Positions 31,352 to 43,649 of a stretch of 64,000 nt of DNA are shown here, piece by piece (the stretch's first letter is position 1; every line of letters starts with the position of its first letter). Origin of the DNA: Doryteuthis pealeii (Eukaryota; Mollusca; Cephalopoda; Myopsida; Loliginidae); assembly GCA_023376005.1 (NCBI GenBank), contig CM042142.1, forward strand, positions 49,344,859-49,408,858, in the 5' to 3' direction. Position numbers and translations under genes: made by a program. The notes under the pieces are model-generated. The model was not told where the DNA came from, ran no database searches, and saw only the letters and a program-made list of their open reading frames with translations.

Positions 31352-31600
31352 TGGTCAAAGTGATACTAATTGTAGTTGGTGCACTTGTAACGGTCCCAAT
31401 AAACTTGGAAAAAAGACTGGAGGATCTGGAAATCAGACGAAGAATTGAGACCATCCAGACTACCGCATTGCTGCAATTGGCTAGAATACCCAGAAGAGTC
31501 CTGGATACCTGAGGAGACTTGTTGTCACTCAACCTCCAGTGAAATACCATCAGCAAAAGCTTATTTGAAAAACTCAAAAGGAATAAGAAATAATAATAAC
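30944..31600. mobile_element. Cluster of LINE 3'-end fragments and (TTA)n tracts
   Basis: 31,005-31,100 (minus), 31,115-31,245 (plus) and 31,352-31,600 (plus) are 3' ends of the same LINE. They share TGTTGTCACTCAGACTCCAG and AAACTCAAAAGG, and each faces an (ATA)n or (TTA)n run. The last codes VGALVTVPINLEKRLEDLE and IETIQTTALLQLARIPRRVL before a stop. Convergent fragments form a large inverted arrangement. Confidence 0.65.
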
Positions 31601-32905
31601 TCATTAGAGTTCGATTCTCGCTGGATGTTTAATACATATAGCCTTGTGCCAGTCTAAGTTAAGTTTAATGTAAAACTTTTGCCTGGCTTTAATTAATTGG
31701 CGGTTCTTTAAGATCCGGAAACGAATCATAAAACTAAGGGACTTGGGCGTTTCTCTTGGAAAGGAACTCGCATGCAAGAATTGTTATAAGTGTCGTCAAA
31801 CAAGACCCCCTTCTTGAATCATTTTTTAAATTCTTTTTTCCACACTTTTGTGCACTTATTCACCAATCATTCTATTATTATTATTATTATTATTAGCAAA
31901 TATATGCACCCTCCGGGTGCAAGTATTTAAGTTTTAATATAATAAAATATCATATTAAATTAGAATGGCTAATGAAACTGAGTAAGAATGTAGATAAAAA
32001 AGATTTGGAACAGAGGGGGTATGATTGAAAAATAGAACAACTTTGAAAACTCTTCCATCATTTCCGTTACTCCCGTCTTTCATGGTACATTTTCCTAATT
32101 TAACTGTTTAGTTAAATAGGAAGTAAAGAATAATATTAGTTATTTCTTCTTGAAGGTTTCTTTAAGATTTATTGAAGAGATTTTTGCTCATATTTATAAA
32201 TAAAACCAACAATTTAGAAATCAATAATACTAAGCATTATTTATTAAAATCAAATTTTTAAGATCAATATGCAAATTAGCTTCCTTCACATTGAAACCGC
32301 TATTTGTTGTATATATAAATACAATTGCATGTTAAGTATGTAGATATGTCAACTGTATTAATGATGTAAAACATTTTATTAATAATTGAGGTTTAAATAA
32401 AAATAAAATCATGGAGAATGTAATGTAAATAATTAAGGGAATTGTGACTTGTATAATAATATAGTTTCGGTTACAGACAGAAAAACACACAATCTCCATT
32501 ATAATAAGAGATTATCAGGACATGTGGATATACCACAGTATGATGATTTAATGCATTATATTCGATAGATACAAATTAGCGTTATCACTTCCGCACGCTC
32601 ACCCCTTCTCTCTATCTTCTTCCTGTTCTCATTCTTTCTGTATAGCATGTCCTTTTTCTTTCATCTATTTCTTTATAATATATGTCTTATAAATAAACGG
32701 AATGGTCTATTATTTAGCTGAGGTGACGATACTCACGAGAAATACAAATTTGGTGGATAAGTAACACCAGACAATCAGAATTTACATTTTTGCATTTCAT
32801 CTTGAACAATTTGGACGGTCTGATTTTTAGCCAGAGGGTGTTGCAAGATGATAACGGTCGTACTTTTAAAGAACATGAGTATTAATGTATAGATCATTTC
32901 CATAA
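31601..32905. repeat. Family F and D sequence
   Basis: 32,150-32,350 resembles family F (TTTATTAAAATCAAATTTTT). 32,500-32,905 is family D in reverse (CAGGACATGTGGATATACCA, AATTTGGACGGTCTGATTT, TTGCAAGATGATAACGG). The segment 31,895-32,510 has no counterpart in the right-hand copy of the locus. Confidence 0.5.
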
Positions 32906-33430
32906 AGTGTGGAGCGAATAATTTTGGACTGCATCACTTGTTTTAAAATTTAGAACTATGTTTATAATGAATTAAAGGTAATTTATGAGGAAGTGCGTCC
33001 CGGTCCCCTGCCTCCGAAATTGCTGCCCGGTGAATTTTAAAATAACGACCCAAAGCTTCGGCGCCACATCCGTGTTACTTGAAGAAAAACAACAACTTAG
33101 TGCGTTAAATTATTTAGGGGGGGGGTTCCCTTTTTTGTCTTAATTCTTGTTTATTTATAGAAATTTGTCGTAATTCTGTTTATTTATCGTAATTTGTCGT
33201 AATTCTGGTTTATTTACCGTAATTTGTCATAATTCTTGTTTATTTACCGTACTTCTTGTTTATTTATCGTAATAAAAGAAAATCTTAGTATTTAATAGAT
33301 AGATAGATAGATTAGATATGAAAATGGATAGTTTTGAATAGACTAAGATAGATAGATAGATAAACAATAGGTAACACCTATTTTACCCCGTGAAATTTAC
33401 CTCCCCCCTATATTTAACACAATGAAACTT
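32906..33430. repeat. 27-30-bp minisatellite and (GATA)n
   Basis: 33,140-33,280 repeats a TTCTTGTTTATTTACCGTAA-type unit with GTAATTTGTC. GATA repeats at about 33,295-33,362. The sequence just before, near 32,985-33,060, is an inverted copy of 33,440-33,520 (ATTCACCGGGCAGCAATTTC), enclosing the minisatellite. Confidence 0.7.
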
Positions 33431-33586
33431 GCAGAAGCTTGGGGTCGTTATTTTAGAATTCACCGGGCAGCAATTTCGGAGGCAGGGGACCGGGACGCAC
33501 TTCCTCATAAATTACCCAAATATATACATACAAATATATACACATCATTATAATAAACAAATATATACACATCATAATATATATAT

Positions 33587-33617
<31 letters not shown>

Positions 33618-34190
33618 CATTATAATAAACTTGCTAGTGTCTATACAGATTCCAACTATCCAGGGAATACTATGAGGTTCATGGTTCATGGTTCATTATA
33701 TACATATAATAAACAAATATATACACACAAATATATTAATAGGTAATCAGATAAGCAAATGATTTTTTTTGTTTTAATGTATATTCAGTTTGATAATGTC
33801 TCTAGTCATTCTTATCTATGTATATAATAAATCAAAACTTCTAAAGAATTATTAAAAATAAATAAACTATCTATTGTGAGGGAGAATATTTTCCCTACTC
33901 GTCCGACGAAAGAGATAAATGATAAGATACTGACTACACGTAATAGCTAGCCTTTGCTGACAACACATTAGCCATTACTGCTATGCAATAACTGGGTATT
34001 TTCCTTCCCATTCCTATTCTCGTTATATTTTCCTGTATGAAGGTAATAAACTTTATTGTTAACCATTCTGGATTTTGATGTTGTTTTTAATAACTATCAA
34101 ACAACAATATCCATGGCAAGTTCAGTGAGCACTTGCAAATATTCGCTTTTCCTTAGAATCGCCCATTAGAAAGTACACTCTTACCATTTC
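33431..34190. other. AT tracts and unassigned sequence
   Basis: AT-rich tract around 33,590-33,618 with ATATACACATCAT repeats. 33,700-34,190 is unique apart from its counterpart at 47,190-47,640. No domain. Confidence 0.5.
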
Positions 34191-34830
34191 TTTATAAAAA
34201 TATAATTTCTTTCTAAACCGGAGATAATAGGATTTCATTATTTTTAGTGGAACATTGTACAATCAAAACGGGTATTATTGGATATTACTTGTTAACAAAC
34301 TTTGTAATAAAAAAGATGAATATGTAGCAGTATTAAAATAAATATACCTCTTATATTTATGTTAATGAAATTTTATTTTTGGTTAAAGAGGTGTTGGAAT
34401 TTTTTAAAAACAAGGTTGAAATTTCGTTTTTGGTTACGGTGGTATTGCAATTGTATTTTTGGTTAGGAAGTGTTGAAAATTTCGTTTTTCTTACGGTGGT
34501 ATTGCAATTGATTTTTGGTTACAGAGGTGTTGAAAATCTCGTTTTTGGTTACGGTGGTATTGCAATTGTATTTTTGGTTATGGAGGTGTTGAAAATTTCG
34601 TTTTTGGTTACGGTAGTATTACAATTTTATTTTTTGGTTACAGATGTATTACAAATTTTTTTTTTTGGTTACGGAGGTGGTGGAATTGTATTTTTAGTTA
34701 CAGAGTTACAATTTATATTTTGTGTTTCAACGCTGTCCTATTTGTAATGAATAATACCTAACAATATCAGTTTTTATTTTATAATGTTCCACGAAAATAA
34801 AAAATCTGGTATATTTGGTTCATAAAGAAA
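34190..34830. mobile_element. Family E element with internal minisatellite
   Basis: Outer ends are inverted: AGTGGAACATTGTACAATC on the left, ATAATGTTCCACGAAAAT on the right. Between them a TTTTTGGTTACGGTGGTNTTGCAATT-like unit of about 30-37 bp repeats ten or so times (34,370-34,720). The open frame over it is a translation of the minisatellite. Counterpart at 47,640-48,285. Confidence 0.7.
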
Positions 34831-34849
34831 TGGTACTAAATAATATTAA

Positions 34850-35455
34850 ACAATGTCAATTCTTAGCCCACCCCCTTCGGATGACAAAGATGCAGCATAC
34901 GGGCAATATTTAAGCGAGTTTAAACAGTTTTCCAATGTGAGTTTTCCTTCTCCTAGATCGATTTCGATCATCATCATCATGTCGCGCAAAGTAGCACGGT
35001 TATCCATGAAAATCTCTCGCCAACCTTCCCTATCATTCATGCGACCCTGGGAGCTCCTCCGCGTAGCAAGCCAGCATCTCACATAGTTGTCAATGTAGTC
35101 TGGCTGGGCGGCCCAATTAGCGTGTCAATGTGCTGGCTTCGACAGTAGTACGTACACTATGAGCCCATCCTTGCTTCTCCAGCAGTTCTCTGCATGTCTA
35201 AGCCCGCTTACACGGATGTTTGTGAGATGGAGGCAAGGTGCCATACAGTTGCTTCTTTGTGGGGTGCTGCTCCACGACTTGTTCAAGACCGCTCGCAGCA
35301 TTCTTGTGCAGCTCCCATCTAGATTATTCTCATGGCGCTTCGTTAGGTCCGAGGATACATCCAGACACAATAACCGATATAAACCACAGCTGGAAGAATT
35401 ATCTCTTTAGCTTCCATATGACTGATAATTTGTTTGTGGCCAACCATGCCTTTCT
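34850..35455 (-). pseudogene. RTE-like LINE 3' end
   Basis: Minus strand: LDGSCTRMLRAVLNKSW, a shifted middle, HAENCWRSKDGLI, then RMNDREGWREIFMDNRATLR and DMMMMIEI, followed by TAGGAGAAGGAAAACTC and a 3' tail matching the SINE A tail. It is 5'-truncated and frameshifted. The homologue at 48,290-48,905 reads better in places (QLYGHLPPISQTI). Confidence 0.75.
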
Positions 35456-35625
35456 ATTCGTGTGTTATAAGTTTAAAGAACCCGGTATGCTCGACTATTT
35501 ACCAGATCTGGTGGAAGAGAATATTGAATTGATACCTTTCCCAAAGGTATTAGCGCCGTGTGAAATGCAAAATGTTCGTTCCAGGATTTGAATTCGATTC
35601 GCATAGTTCATTTCCTACGACAATG
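35456..35625 (-). mobile_element. SINE A head and body fused to the LINE end
   Basis: Minus strand: GTCGTAGGAAATGAAC, GAATTCAAATCCTGG, GCGCTAATACCTTTGGGAAA and GGTAAATAGTCGAGC, then GGGTTCTTTAAAC. It then passes into LINE coding sequence instead of the SINE's own 3' half. No remaining SINE half was found on the other side of the LINE end. The same junction is in the right-hand copy near 48,905. Confidence 0.65.
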
Positions 35626-35689
35626 ATCATTTTAAACATTTGATTTTATAACTTTCCTCTATAAATATGACATATTTCAGATGAATATA

Positions 35690-35693
35690 TTTG

Positions 35694-35731
<38 letters not shown>

Positions 35732-35943
35732 AATATATATATATATATTAGAATATACCATAGGCCCAACTCAATCTGGTTCTTGTATATGTAACCACAC
35801 ACACACACACACACACACCAACACACATATATATAAATATATATATTATAATAAATATATATATATATATTATAAGATGTCACCTGAATTAGAAATTATT
35901 ACCATGATCCAATTCATACTGGTTCTTATAATATATATATAAC

Positions 35944-35986
<43 letters not shown>

Positions 35987-36000
35987 GTGTGTAGTGTGTG
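35690..36000. repeat. (AT)n, (CA)n and (GT)n tracts
   Basis: Several AT-rich runs with (CA)n near 35,799-35,818 and (GT)n near 35,983-36,003. The right-hand copy has a SINE A inserted at the corresponding place (49,260-49,495). Confidence 0.85.
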
Positions 36001-37227
36001 TGTGTTATGAATCAAAATCTTAAAATATATATGCCAATATTATTTAAGAAGGAACGTCATACAATCAAAATTGGATATTGTTAGGATAAAAACCAACAAA
36101 AAAATGTGCTCTGATTGTAATGGTATCGTCGTAGTGAAATAACACAACAACTGTATAACATAATATGTATCTGTGTCTATTGATGTCTGCTTGATGGTAT
36201 ATGGATGTGTCTGTGTTGTCTGATAGACGAAAAGAAAACAAATTTAAGCGTTAAATTATAAAAAAAAAAACTAGCTTTCTTTCTTCCTAACGATTACGAA
36301 TCGATCGTGAACTCTACAGCCTGCGCATCTTCAGCCAGATGTTAATTGTACTCAATTACCCCCCCCCCCTTTAAGGTAAGTTACATTTCCAGCGATCACC
36401 GTTGTAAAAGCCGATCGGCTAAGAACGGAAAAAACAGATGTTAACGTTACTCGTTAATTTGTACATTCTTTATCCGAAATTTTCCTCCACTTTGCCTTTT
36501 TTCATTTTTTCTTTACAGTATTTTTTTTCTCTTCTGACCCACCAAATAAAACCTAGATGATACAAAAGATATAATAAATTCCCTTTTTGTCAGAGAATTA
36601 ATGGACGCATTAAAAAATAGTTTTATTTCAATTACATAATGTTTTCTTTTAATAAAACACTAAAATAATAAATTAGAGCACATTTTTTATCTATTATCTA
36701 AATTATTATGATTATAATAATGTGAGAATGGAAAATGATCCGACAATAATGAGGAAAAAAATGAGTAAAGAAAAAAAATGTAGATGGATAAAAAGGAATT
36801 TTAATTGATAATCACTTTTAAATCGATATCACATTACACATGGAGTTCATCGATCTGTTTATCAAAAGTATACGAATTACTTATTATTTATTATTAAAAT
36901 AATCAGAGACTGAAAATGATGAGATAATAGAATAGGAAAAATTAATAAAATATTCCTTACACAAGAGATTTGAGACCTTCATCCAGAGTGATTTTTTTAT
37001 TTTTAGGTGGAATATATTAATATATATACTATATAATAATATCATTATATATATATATTATTTCTAATTCTATTGTTTTATTTTATTCTAATTTATTTAT
37101 TCTAATTATTTAATTTTAAATTATCATATTTTTCTAATTATTCATTTCAATTCATTTATTGTTTATATTGCTTATTCTTATTTTATTATTAAATATTCAT
37201 ATTAATTAATTATTATTATTATAATAT
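36001..37227. other. Indel-rich counterpart of 49.73-50.97 kb
   Basis: Aligns with the right-hand copy but with many extra and missing bases. No gene. Ends in AT-rich and TTA-type simple sequence. Confidence 0.6.
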
Positions 37228-37690
37228 TATTATGTTTTCACACTCGGATCGCAACCGCGATGCTATACTGGAGGCTGAAGTGACAAACAAGTCTCCTCAG
37301 GGTCCCAGAAATCTTCTGAGTATCTTGCTGATCTTAAATCAAATCTTTGTGATGGATGGTCTCAATCTCCTCGATTTCCAGTATACCTCAGACTCTTTTT
37401 TCCAAACGCTTATGGTATCTTATCCAAGTGTACCAAATTACAAATTGTCATCTGCTTGTACAACAGTTTATATAATTTATTTATCTAGGCAAGGTCCAAG
37501 TATTTGTCTAACTTATTCTTTTCTTTCTTTTTATCGGTTATCAACCAGAACGGACAAAAATCTACAAAGATAAACATGTTATTTGTACTTTTAATTAACC
37601 TCTAGGTTGCGTCAATGGTGAACTAGGTGGTCCGTGAGAGTGATTCTCAAAAATCCAGAGAACCTCAGCGTTCTAGTCTCCAAGACGGAT
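37228..37690 (-). pseudogene. LINE C-terminus fragment (endonuclease-like family)
   Basis: Counterpart of 50,975-51,430 with frequent indels. Recognisable DNA blocks include AACAAGTCTCCTCAG, CAAGTGTACCAA and GGCAAGGTCCAAGTATTTGT. Coding frames are broken. Confidence 0.6.
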
Positions 37691-37704
37691 TATACTTTGC
37701 TGCA

Positions 37705-37915
37705 TATAATATATTACGCGACCCCTCGCACGAGCAGGATGTTACACAAGGTCAATTCTTAAGCGGAGTTCAACAGTTTGAAATCAAGAGTCCTTCTCCA
37801 GACCGGTTAGACCTAACCAAGGTTAAAGAGCCAGTCTGCCCTACTATTTACCCATGCTGGGAGAGTAGGATTCATAACCTTTCACCAAGGGTATTTGCGC
37901 TAAGTCAAATGTAGG
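37705..37915 (-). mobile_element. SINE A fragment at the edge of collinearity
   Basis: GACCCCTCGCACGAGCAGGA, TCTTAAGCGGAGTTCAACAG, CCAAGGTTAAAGAGCC and TTTGCGCTAAGTCAAATG. It corresponds to the SINE at 51,440-51,706, but the tRNA-like head is absent and the flanking sequence changes here. Confidence 0.7.
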
Positions 37916-40900
37916 CATTTGAATAAACATAAGACTGAGACCAGTCAGTTCTGAGAAATTACAATAGGTACACCCACGTACTGGAGGAATGGAATTACAG
38001 CCGGAATGTTAATAAGAGTAGAAATGACTAGAAGAATGGATTATTCCCTGAAGAAAATTGCTACCGACAAAGAAACTGCAGACGTCTATCCCTTTTCACT
38101 TAGACTAGACCAAGCAGATTGTTATACGTCTAATGTGGAGCGCCTACACCTACCATCAGCTTCCATACTTTAACGCACAGATACCCTATGCTACTCGTAC
38201 GCGAGTTGACGAGATCGTATCGAACTAGCAAACCTGGTGTTTCTAGCCGCAACGCATCTAACCGACTGAGAGCTAGAAAGAAAAGAGAATAATAAAAAGA
38301 AAATCAAATAAAAGCAAAAAACAAAAAACGAGAATATTTATTAAGAAGACCCAAAACTATTCATAAGAAAGAAAATGGAACGTAGGAAAGAAAATCCATA
38401 AATATAAAAAGTAAGGGCGTGCTCCTAAGCGTCGTATTTCCATAAATGGGCAGTAGGCAAATGGAACATCATTATTGAGGTTCGTCAATTTCGAAGAGAA
38501 TCACAAAAACCTAATTTAAAGTACTACATAGAGGAAATTCCCTTTTACCGAAAACATACCTGAGTTATGGAAATAAAGATATTAGAATTAAGTTTGGTTG
38601 GAGTTTGTTGTGATTTACGGACATTCACAACCTCAGTGGTCAAATTTAATGCCCATAATGCTTTAATAAAGCAATTTTTTAATGCATAAATACAAATTTT
38701 GTTTATCAACTAATGTTTGTCTATTTAACCCATATATGGGACCCATAACTAGTAACTACCACTCCGGAGTCAGATGACCAGGAGCAATGTGATGAAAGGG
38801 GTGCTCCACATTCCCCCAAACTCCAGAACTCGAACCTACAACATCAATAGAGTTTTAAACGTCATTCATGATTTGAGACCCTCAGCACCGCCTCAAGCAC
38901 CATTATGATAAAAAAGCTATATGGGGCTTGCCATAAGAGCAATAGGTTGGGAAAATCACATACGTGCTAGCTAACTACTAGCGATATAACGGAGGGGCCT
39001 CTCCGACGCCCTCTAGCCAAGAAAAGACCTAAAGGGAATAATTGAAAGTCGTGACTGTCAGCCAACCTGGTTATCTATCGAAAGCATACTGTCCCATCCA
39101 CGGCCAACAGGTGGCCCTCATTGGGGGACGTCTAACTCTCTGCAGGGTGCAGTCGGTGATTCTAACGCCCAGCCGACAAGAGGCGTAGGAATTTAGGGCT
39201 AGCGAATAATTTACGCTCTCAAAAGTACAAACTTACCATTTGTCAATATAAGCAAAAAATTTTAATACATATCGTATTTTCTTATTTATTTTTCTTACTT
39301 TAGAAGGCTGTCTACCGGTCCATCGCCTGGGTAAGAGGACAAAAGGTTATTCTTTCAGATCCATTATTACTGAAATGTGAGTATAGATCCTCTCGATACC
39401 CCATTAAAATTTCCTATATAAAAAAACCTTGCGTTGATACCGACCTGAAGCGTAAAGAAAAAAAAAACCATGTAGAAGAGAGAGAGAGAGAGAGAAAGAA
39501 GAGAAGAAGAGAGCAGAGAGAGCAAGAGAGAGAGAGACTCAGATCCGGAAAGAACTTCGAGCATAGGAATCACAAGTTCCTGGTTCGAACGGCTCCTCGC
39601 AACTCAGCGTATAGAGTAGAACAGGGATATGTCGTAAATGAGGAGTGAAAGTCAGTGTGGCGTTTCGCCTCAACGGCTAAAAAACAAATCTTCTTTGCTA
39701 GCAACTAGATGAGAAAAGGGGAATAAACTAGCTCGCCGAGCTGGCTATACCAACATTAGGCCACCGACGACCATACTTACTTTTACTATTAATATATAAT
39801 ATATATAATATATATATATTATAATATATATAATTATACATACATATAATAAATACATGTAATAATATATATAAATAAAGTCGCGGACGGAACAACACCT
39901 AATGCATCAGGTATCAGCACAAATTCAGCGAGGAGTCATATCCCCTTTCACACTTAGCCGAGACCAAGGAGAATGTCTTGGCATCTTGATGGTGGGGCGC
40001 CACACCTACCATCAGTCCTTACTTTACCGCCAACAGCAGCCCATGTGCTACTCATAACGCTGAGTTGGCGTAAGGACCCAGTTAGCAAACAATTATATAT
40101 TAAATTATTATACATTATAACATTTTTAAACATTATACATTATTTATAATATAAATATATACAATATTATATAGATTACACATGACAATATAGAATATAA
40201 ACATTATTAGATATATTGGCCATATAGATAGATACAGAATTACAAGGACCAGCTATAGAATCATCCTAATACTAAATGACTGGCTACGCCACCAAAGAAT
40301 TAAAATATAATAAACATAATATAAATAGATATAGTGAATAAGAAAAATAGATAGATATATAGAAAAAAAATAAAGAAATAAATAGATGATGAATATATAA
40401 GATATATCGGTGGACGTACCAATCATGAGATTAGGATGAGTCTAAGCTGGCCTCTCTCCAAACTGCGACTGTGAGCAACGATGAAGGGCAGTTCGAGAGC
40501 TCAAAGTTAGGTATTAAACAGAGCAAAAGAAAGGTAAAAGAAAAAGGCGTCAGTGCTACCAATTATATAGATATAATATAAAAAAGAGGAATAGAATAAG
40601 ACGATAGATAGATATAAGACATAATTGTAATATAGTATGATGAGAGAAGATAGAACGATGGATTAGAATTATAGTAGAGTAAATATAGAAATAGATGAAC
40701 TAGCAAAAAAATAGGCCCCTCCGGTACTGCAAGGACTAGGATTGAATAAAGAAAACATAGCATGTTAAAGGAGAAAGGCTAAAAAACGAATAAAAAATGC
40801 AGATAAAAAAGAGGAACAAAGTGAGGTAGAGAGAAAATGTAGAAACAACGGAAACTAACTCTGCCCAGTCATTGTGCCATTTACGCCGTCTGCATGGGGT

Positions 40901-41136
40901 AAAGTGCCGAGTGAACTTATGAGGGAAATTGGAAGTAAAGGAGAATGTATATACAGGGATGCGTCGTAAAAGGCGAGTGCAAGAATATTGAGTTCCCCGA
41001 GGAGGTGGCTCAATCATGGAAATAAAACCAAAACAATGAGAAATCAATAATACGAACAACAGAGTGAGGAAAAGCAAAGTCTAAAGAATGCAAGAGGGCA
41101 AGTTAGCCTGCCACACACTGAAACCGCTGATGGTGG
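37916..41136. other. Error-rich contig end made of repeats
   Basis: Degraded copies with many indels: SINE B minus at 38,055-38,275, family C at 38,600-39,190, Helitron-like end near 39,296-39,420, (GA)n at about 39,479-39,535, SINE B plus at 39,545-39,785 and SINE B minus at 39,890-40,085. 40,090-41,136 is AT- and A-rich without recognisable features. Indel density rises toward the gap. Confidence 0.6.
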
Positions 41137-41236
41137 NNNNNNNNNNNNNNNNNNNNNNNNNNNNNNNNNNNNNNNNNNNNNNNNNNNNNNNNNNNNNNNN
41201 NNNNNNNNNNNNNNNNNNNNNNNNNNNNNNNNNNNN
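41137..41236. other. Assembly gap (100 N)
   Basis: Exactly 100 unknown bases, the usual placeholder for a gap of unknown size. Confidence 0.99.
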
Positions 41237-42019
41237 GTACTGGGCACATCAACTATAATTTAACTTAAGACATTGTTTATGTAAGAGTGTTTACATGTTG
41301 TAGTGTTGCCAGACATCTAATAGTATTCTCATGGAGCTACGGCGGAGGTGTGTGGGGGTTGGGGGGGTGGAAATGGAAGCCAAACGCTTCACTCTTCTTT
41401 ACTTCTCGTTTGTGTGGTTACCTTTGGAATCACTCGGACTGATACTTGTTCTCTATTCTAAAGGTCTGACTCGAATGGTAATTCATGCTCTGGATATTTA
41501 TGAGAGTTATGCAATTGATAAATTTCTCTTAAATTCTTCTCGTTTGGTGTTTTCTATTTATTTCTATAATATTTGGTGGAGGTTTCTTCTCGCATTTGTG
41601 GTCTTCATTTAAATATATAGACGGAGTCATCTTAGACACAGAAGTACTAAGACTATTTTGATATTAATAATGGGCTATATGTGGTTAGTGGGACATGAGG
41701 TATGTATTGAAGACCTATTGTTTCTTTTTCTTCTTCTTTTGCTTCCTTTGATATTCATTTTACTCCTTTCTCCTTTCTTCTCTCTCTCGTCTGGCCAGAT
41801 TCTTTCTTCTTCTTCTTCTTTGTTTCACTGCTTAGCTTTTCTTTCTATCTCTGTGTTTTCTTCTTCGGTTACTTCATTGTTCTTTTTTCTTCTTGTTTTC
41901 TTCTTGGATATAGGCTTTCTTGACTTCTTTCTTTTCTTCATATTTACTTCCTTTTCTTTCTATTCAATTTTCTTTTCATTTCTTTATTAATCTTTTACTC
42001 TCATTAATAAAAAAAAGTA

Positions 42020-42345
42020 AAAGAGTCGTCGGGGCGGCTAATCGGCACTTATATTTCCTTATATATTCAAGCCAGGGAGTCTATCCCTTTTGCAATAGCG
42101 TTGTGCTGTAGGGTTGTAAATAGGGTAATAGAAGAGGAGGGAACATAAAGGTAATAGAGATTGTATTTAGCATCTGAGGTGCGAGCGCGGAGGCAGAGTC
42201 AGGAATAGCCTCATCAGCACTCCTCACTTACGCACACGATCTCTGTGCTACTCATACCTGAGATTTGGCGAGGACGCGTATCGAGATACTAAGGAACAAC
42301 CGTTGTGGTTTTCTTCTATGCCGAACAGGCATATAAGTCCGACGT
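42020..42345 (-). mobile_element. SINE B copy, indel-rich
   Basis: Decayed GTCGTCGGGGCGGCTAATCG, CCAGGGAGTCTATCCC, GATCTCTGTGCTACTCATAC and GGCGAGGACGCGTATCGA, in the order of the clean minus-strand copy at 53,405. No counterpart is seen at the corresponding place in the left copy. Confidence 0.6.
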
Positions 42346-42399
42346 TAGCAAAACATAGCCTTTATATTTACACATTCAATTTACTCCGTATTAGAATTT

Positions 42400-42670
42400 C
42401 TAGAGCAGAATTTTAGCGGTTATTTCGGGGTATAAGCTGGCTAAAAAGAGGGAAACCCTCTGAATGAATTCTATCTGTTAATTACTCTACATTATTTTCC
42501 CATTAAACTACCCTAACTAACCCTTAAACCTGGCCCTAACACCCGTCTTCTTTTTTTTCCCTAGTCGATGCATTCAATCAATCAATAAATATATTTTTCA
42601 GTCAATCAGAGTGTGTTCCCCTTTTTTTAGGTTGGGTTTATAGGAAATAACGCGATAATCTATAGATCGT
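42400..42670. mobile_element. Fold-back MITE, counterpart of 29,965-30,230
   Basis: Same inverted ends and telomere-like centre with extra bases. Confidence 0.65.
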
Positions 42671-42769
42671 TGAGAGTCTGAGACTAATTGGTTACTTTCT
42701 TCTTCCTTCCTTCTTTACTTCTTCTTCTTCTTATTATTATATTAATTATTATTATTATTATTACTATTT

Positions 42770-43065
42770 AGCTCCTTTTGAGTTTTCAAACATCAAGGCA
42801 TTAGCTTGATGATTTTTTCACTTGGAGTCTGAGTGACAGGCCAAGTCTCCTCAGGTCTCCAGGACTCTTGCTGAGTATTCTGACAGATTGCAGCAGTGGC
42901 AGTGTTTCTGAATGGTTTCAATCCTTCCTTTGATATCAAACTTTCCAACCTTTTCTAATCCGCTTTGGACTGTTCAAGTGGCAATGCACCAACTAAATTG
43001 GTATCACTTTCCTTTCATGTTCCATAACTTTTTCAATTCTCTGGCAGGTTCCAGATATTATATTT
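42770..43065 (-). pseudogene. LINE 3'-end fragment
   Basis: TCCTTTTGAGTTTTCAAAC, AAGTCTCCTCAGGTCTCCAG and ATGTTCCATAACTTTTTCA as in 30,366-30,650, followed by a (TTA)n run to 43,115. Confidence 0.65.
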
Positions 43066-43071
43066 TTATTA

Positions 43072-43104
<33 letters not shown>

Positions 43105-43129
43105 TATTATTATTATTAATCTATACATT

Positions 43130-43353
43130 AATACTCGTATTCCTAATTGTACGGCCGTTATCATCTTGCAACACTCTTCAAATCGTCCAAGATGAAATGC
43201 AAAAATGTAAATCCTGATTATCTGGTGCTACTTATCCGCGGAATTCTTACGTCTTATGAGTGTTGTCACCTCAGCTAAATAATGGACCATTCCGTTATTA
43301 TCATAAAAAAAGAAAAGGGAGAAAGAGTACATTCTACATAGAAAAAATATAAT

Positions 43354-43389
<36 letters not shown>

Positions 43390-43600
43390 GAGTTGGGTAA
43401 AGATAGAGAGAGGAGGTGAGCGCTTGGAAGCAATAACGCTAATCTGTTTCAATCGAACAAGAAAAAAAAAAGAGAGAGAAAGAATTAGATCAAGATTATT
43501 ATATTTTTTACTTATTGAACTATTTTGGAATAGCTCTTAAGTAAACACATCAAACGTTACAATAATTAAAATACCATACGGTTGTATATCCACAGGTCCT
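43130..43600 (+). repeat. Family D copy
   Basis: TTATCATCTTGCAACA, CAGCTAAATAATGGACCATT, CGCTAATCTGTTTCAATCGA and ATATCCACAGGTCCTG, as at 6621-7165. Includes (GAAA)n at about 43,355-43,390. Confidence 0.6.
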
Positions 43601-43604
43601 GCTA

Positions 43605-43607
<3 letters not shown>

Positions 43608-43649
<42 letters not shown>

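Larger units (their letters stand above)
29400..37915. other. Left copy of a duplicated locus
   Basis: Collinear with 41,300-51,665 across LINE fragments, family D and E, the RTE-like LINE, the AT tracts and the (TTA)n stretches. In clean parts such as 33,830-34,380 against 47,275-47,820 the two differ at only scattered bases. Collinearity stops inside a SINE A copy at about 37,915. It is very likely the same locus assembled twice rather than an old duplication. Confidence 0.8.

Noticed and set aside
34379..34747. 122-codon frame with repeated FLVTVVLQ-type segments
   Set aside because: It is the translation of the TTTTTGGTTACGG minisatellite in family E. The counterpart at 47.8 kb is frameshifted.
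36290..36360. Hammerhead core on the minus strand (CTGAAGATGCGCAGG)
   Set aside because: No GAAAC box follows (the sequence is TAGAGTTC), and the counterpart at 50.05 kb has TTGAAGA. Not supported.
39367..39573. Ser/Leu-rich minus-strand frame
   Set aside because: Translation of the (GA)n tract in the error-rich contig end.
41044..41247. Open frame crossing the N run
   Set aside because: It exists only because unknown bases contain no stops.
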